Under the pieces are notes generated by a model, which saw only the letters and a program-made list of their open reading frames with translations, was not told where the DNA came from and did no database searches. Positions 33,278 through 35,662 of a stretch of 35,662 bases of DNA are shown one piece after another. Origin of the DNA: an uncultured Clostridium sp. (GTDB taxonomy: Bacteria > Bacillota > Clostridia > TANB77 > CAG-508); NCBI GenBank assembly GCA_900553365.1, contig USDL01000013.1, positions 1 to 35,662 of the forward strand. The letters run 5' to 3'. Made by a program: the position numbers and the translations under genes. Positions within the stretch are counted from its first letter, which is position 1; each line of letters opens with the position of its first letter.

Positions 33278-35104
33278 TTATACATTTTCTTGTATTTTTT
33301 TCATTTCTTCATGTCTTTTTATTTTTTGAGTAGTTGTTTTTATTAACTCTTCTTCTGTTACAATAATTTTTTTTACGTATTTATATTCTGGCATTGTTTT
33401 ATTAATTTCTTTAATTTTTTCCCATAATATTTCATAAATTTCTTCTTCTTTTTGCACATTATAAATTTCTTTCATAAGCTCTTTATCATAAACTATTTTT
33501 GCACAAACTTTTAAATCGATTTTATCATCTTCTTCAGCTTGCCCATAAACAAAGCTTTCTTTTACTCCATCTATTTTATTTATAACTGTTTCAATTTCTT
33601 CGGGGAATACATTTTTTCCATTTTTTAAAACTATTACACTCTTTTTTCTTCCACAAAGGAACAAAAAGCCTTTTTTATCAACATATCCTAAATCTCCTGT
33701 ATTAAACCAGCCTTTGTCTAATACTTCTTTTGTTGCCTCTTCATTTTGATAATATCCAAGCATTACTGTTGGGCCTTTTACAAGTATTTCTCCTATTCCT
33801 TTTTCGTCTTTATTTATAATTTTAAGTTTTACACTTGGAAAAACTTTTCCTACTGAGCCTATTCTTTGCTCAAAATCTGTTCCTGCTGAAATAACTGGAG
33901 AAGTTTCTGTTAAGCCATATCCTTGAACTGTTGTTATTCCTAAGTCATTAAAACCTTTTTCAACCTCTGGTGAAAGAGCTGCTGCACCATTTACTAAAAG
34001 TCTTAATTTTCCGCCTAGCCCTTCATGAATTTCCCTAAACATTTTCCTTCTAAAATTTATACCTACTTTTGAAAGCATATTAGTTAATTTTATTACTTTT
34101 TCAACTTCTTGAAGTTTGCCCTTTTTTTCTATGTTTTTCATTAGCCTTTTGTAAATGCTTTCATATAATGCTGGAACTGAAATCATTGCAGTTATTTGGT
34201 ATTCTTTTATATTATTTGCAATATGTCTTATACCATCACAAAAAGCAATACTTGCACCTCTTGATATTGGATATAGGAAGCCAACTGTACACTCAAATGT
34301 ATGGTGCAATGGTAAGAAAGATAATAATGTATCTCTCTCATCTAATTGTAATACCTTTGCTATATCCATTAAATTTGTTGCTATGTTTTTATGAGATAGC
34401 ATTACTGCCTTAGACATTGCTGTTGTTCCTGATGTAAATAGCATAAATCCCATTGTTTCATTATTTATTTTTGCTTCTAAGAATTTCTTGTTTCCTTTTT
34501 CTATTAAATCTTTGCCATTTTTTATTAATTCTTTTTGTGAATATACTCCATTTTCTTTTTTTTCTAAATCCATTGATATGTAGTATCTTAAGTCTGTTGT
34601 TTGTCTTTTTTTTATATCTTGCATTACTTCATCATATTTACTTGAGTAAAATATTGCTTCAACTCCTGAGCGAACTATTAATGTTTCAAGCTCGTTTGCT
34701 GGCAACATTTTATCTAAAGGTACAACTACTCCTGTTCCACAAGCTATTGCCATATATGCCAAACACCATTCATACCTGTTGTCTCCAATTATTGCAATTT
34801 TTTTACCTGATAGCCCCATATTTATAAGCTTTGTTCCTAAACAATTTATGTCATCTAAAAATTGGCTAAATGTAATAACATTAAACTTACCTGGCACGTC
34901 TGTTTTAAACCTAAATGCTGGCTTATCTCCAAACTTTTTAGCTGACTGATTTATCATGTCTTTTAAGTTTACAAATTTATCACATTTGTGTAATTTTTTC
35001 TTTGCATTAACTTTTTCCATTATTTCAACATCTTCATTTTTTATTTCTTTATCTTGGAAAAATTCTTTTATTTTTTTTAATTCTTCATTATCATTTTTGC
35101 TCAT
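33278..35104 (-). CDS. Long-chain fatty acid CoA ligase (AMP-forming)
   Basis: Activates fatty acids to acyl-CoA through an acyl-AMP intermediate. The 608-residue product shows the adenylation motifs MLFTSGTTAMSKAVMLSHKN, GYGLTETSP, the TGDLGYVDKKGFLFLCGRKK hinge block and a C-terminal ITxxELIKTTTQKIKR-like lysine region. The frame is open seven codons further, but GAGGTG lies just before ATG 35104. Acyl chain preference cannot be read from the sequence. Confidence 0.9.
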   Translation of the reverse strand: MSKNDNEELKKIKEFFQDKEIKNEDVEIMEKVNAKKKLHKCDKFVNLKDMINQSAKKFGDKPAFRFKTDVPGKFNVITFSQFLDDINCLGTKLINMGLSGKKIAIIGDNRYEWCLAYMAIACGTGVVVPLDKMLPANELETLIVRSGVEAIFYSSKYDEVMQDIKKRQTTDLRYYISMDLEKKENGVYSQKELIKNGKDLIEKGNKKFLEAKINNETMGFMLFTSGTTAMSKAVMLSHKNIATNLMDIAKVLQLDERDTLLSFLPLHHTFECTVGFLYPISRGASIAFCDGIRHIANNIKEYQITAMISVPALYESIYKRLMKNIEKKGKLQEVEKVIKLTNMLSKVGINFRRKMFREIHEGLGGKLRLLVNGAAALSPEVEKGFNDLGITTVQGYGLTETSPVISAGTDFEQRIGSVGKVFPSVKLKIINKDEKGIGEILVKGPTVMLGYYQNEEATKEVLDKGWFNTGDLGYVDKKGFLFLCGRKKSVIVLKNGKNVFPEEIETVINKIDGVKESFVYGQAEEDDKIDLKVCAKIVYDKELMKEIYNVQKEEEIYEILWEKIKEINKTMPEYKYVKKIIVTEEELIKTTTQKIKRHEEMKKIQENV

Positions 35105-35133
35105 AAAAGCACCTCTTTTTTTCATACCTAAAT

Positions 35134-35162
35134 ATTATACATTAAAATCAAAGTTTTTTCAA
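35134..35162 (-). promoter_or_regulatory. Promoter of the acyl-CoA ligase gene
   Basis: Minus strand: TTGAAA (35162-35157), 17-base spacer, TATAAT (35139-35134). Confidence 0.8.
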
Positions 35163-35201
35163 TACATTAAGACTTGTTTTATCTAGATGTTAAAAAAAAT
35201 A

Positions 35202-35231
35202 ATTTCTATAGTGCAAAAACGCTATAGAAAT
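35202..35231 (-). terminator. Terminator of the DUF2207 gene
   Basis: ATTTCTATAG (35202-35211) and CTATAGAAAT (35222-35231) form a perfect 10-bp stem with a ten-base loop, followed on the minus strand by a long T run. Confidence 0.85.
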
Positions 35232-35261
35232 CATTTTTATTTTCAATTAATGTATTTAATG

Positions 35262-35662
35262 TTATCTTCCGCCTCCGGCCTCCTCCACCGACCTCCGCCT
35301 CCGGCCACCGCCAGAGAATCCACCTCCAGAACCTGAGCCTGATGAATATGTACTTGAGTACATTCTTGAGGTTGATGTGCTTATTGAATTAATAAAACCT
35401 GTATTAAAGCCTTTTGAGTTATACATTGCATTAAATAATATCATATTGTTTATTGTATCTTGATTATTTAACTCTGGATATTTTACTTTTAATTGTTTTA
35501 AAACTTTATCTGCAATACCAAATGCTGTTGCATATACTAAGTATTTTTCCCATAAAACTAGTTCTGGAACTTCTTTTTCGTTTAAGTATGAAAAATCTTC
35601 CATGTACTTTTTAAAAGCTTTCCACTGTTCTTGTTCATTAATCCCTTTCTGAGTAAAGCCAT
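35262..35662 (-). CDS. DUF2207 family membrane protein, C-terminal part, with three CGG shift sites
   Basis: The C-terminal end of a DUF2207 protein; the N-terminal part lies beyond the window and the frame is open to base 35662. The visible residues match the family: WKAFKKYMEDFSYL, then VLWEKYLVYATAFGIADKVLKQL, a serine-rich stretch and GSGSGGGFSGGG. The family normally ends in an unbroken glycine run and a final arginine. Read without shifts the tail becomes RRRRSVEEAGGGR. Skipping C at three successive in-frame CGG codons (35303, 35290 and 35277) gives 14 consecutive glycines after GFS and then arginine and the same TAA. The role of the family is unknown. Confidence 0.85.
   Translation of the reverse strand, partial: GFTQKGINEQEQWKAFKKYMEDFSYLNEKEVPELVLWEKYLVYATAFGIADKVLKQLKVKYPELNNQDTINNMILFNAMYNSKGFNTGFINSISTSTSRMYSSTYSSGSGSGGGFSGGGRRRRSVEEAGGGR
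35274..35277 (-). other. CGGA recoding site 3 in the DUF2207 tail
   Basis: In the frame set by the two earlier shifts the codons are GGC CGG AGG; skipping C gives GGC GGA GGC GGA AGA TAA and so the normal Gly-Gly-Gly-Arg end. Confidence 0.6.
35287..35290 (-). other. CGGT recoding site 2 in the DUF2207 tail
   Basis: After the first shift the frame reads GGC GGA GGT CGG; skipping C gives GGT GGA GGA GGC. This is the only case where the fourth base is T. Confidence 0.6.
35300..35303 (-). other. CGGA recoding site 1 in the DUF2207 tail
   Basis: Zero frame reads GGT GGC CGG AGG; skipping C gives GGA GGC GGA GGT. Other CGG triplets in this tail (within GGC GGT and GGC GGA) straddle codons and are not shift points. 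Confidence 0.6.

Noticed and set aside
33006..33329. Plus-strand open frames opposite the surface protein and other genes
   Set aside because: They mirror real minus-strand genes, have no ribosome binding sites and give hydrophobic low-complexity translations typical of AT-rich antisense frames.

Overview
The window is AT-rich chromosomal DNA from an anaerobic, endospore-forming low-GC Gram-positive bacterium, most likely an uncultivated clostridium. Support comes from the sporulation genes (spoVS, yqfC, yqfD, ylbJ), the oxygen-sensitive pyruvate formate-lyase pair, an agr-type peptide signalling locus, a sortase with a sorting-signal protein, Clostridia-type gene order (yqfC-yqfD ... ybeY ... 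era-yqzL-recO) and clear AGGAGG ribosome binding sites. The genus cannot be fixed from the sequence. No rRNA, tRNA, CRISPR array or intact insertion sequence was found.

Layout. 1-315: non-coding edge with an 11-bp inverted repeat. 316-5351 (minus): tdk, an orphan family 5 solute-binding protein, spoVS, ymdB, a metallophosphoesterase and tsaD. 5454-5831: a compositionally odd small gene with its own promoter and terminator. 5932-11997 (minus): recO, yqzL, era, a DUF3048 protein, ybeY, an unrecognised basic protein, yqfD and yqfC. 12071-14200 (minus): a membrane metallopeptidase and pyk. 14335-18927 (minus): operon galK-coaW-glgP. 19036-20894 (minus): a PdaA-like deacetylase and a cysteine synthase. 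21206-24122: agrA-agrC (plus) facing agrB-agrD (minus). 24283-27692 (minus): a methyltransferase, a 57-residue membrane protein, uvrC and hpt. 27863-32787 (plus): pflB, a large palindrome, pflA, ylbJ and a sortase. 32804-35662 (minus): a sorting-signal surface protein, an acyl-CoA synthetase and the C-terminal part of a DUF2207 membrane protein.

The main observation concerns codon CGG. Four otherwise normal genes (tsaD, the PdaA-like deacetylase, the sortase and the DUF2207 gene) look frameshifted, with six +1 shifts in all. Each shift lies exactly at an in-frame CGG codon, and skipping the C gives GGN (glycine). In tsaD this restores an invariant family glycine, in the sortase it restores the catalytic-cysteine half, in the deacetylase it restores the membrane anchor, and in DUF2207 three successive events restore an unbroken glycine tail. 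By eye I found no ordinary sense CGG in any other gene with native composition; all other CGG triplets on coding strands straddle codon boundaries. The one exception is the odd small gene at 5454-5831. The simplest biological reading is that CGG is a hungry or unassigned codon and that CGGN is decoded as glycine, either by a four-base-reading tRNA-Gly or by Ty3-like out-of-frame binding. The main rival is systematic single-base sequencing error.

Other points of interest are an AgrD propeptide with no cysteine (a lactone rather than a thiolactone is expected), a 125-nt element with perfect 23-nt arms between pflB and pflA, and an inverted repeat that could hide the start codon of the small gene after uvrC.
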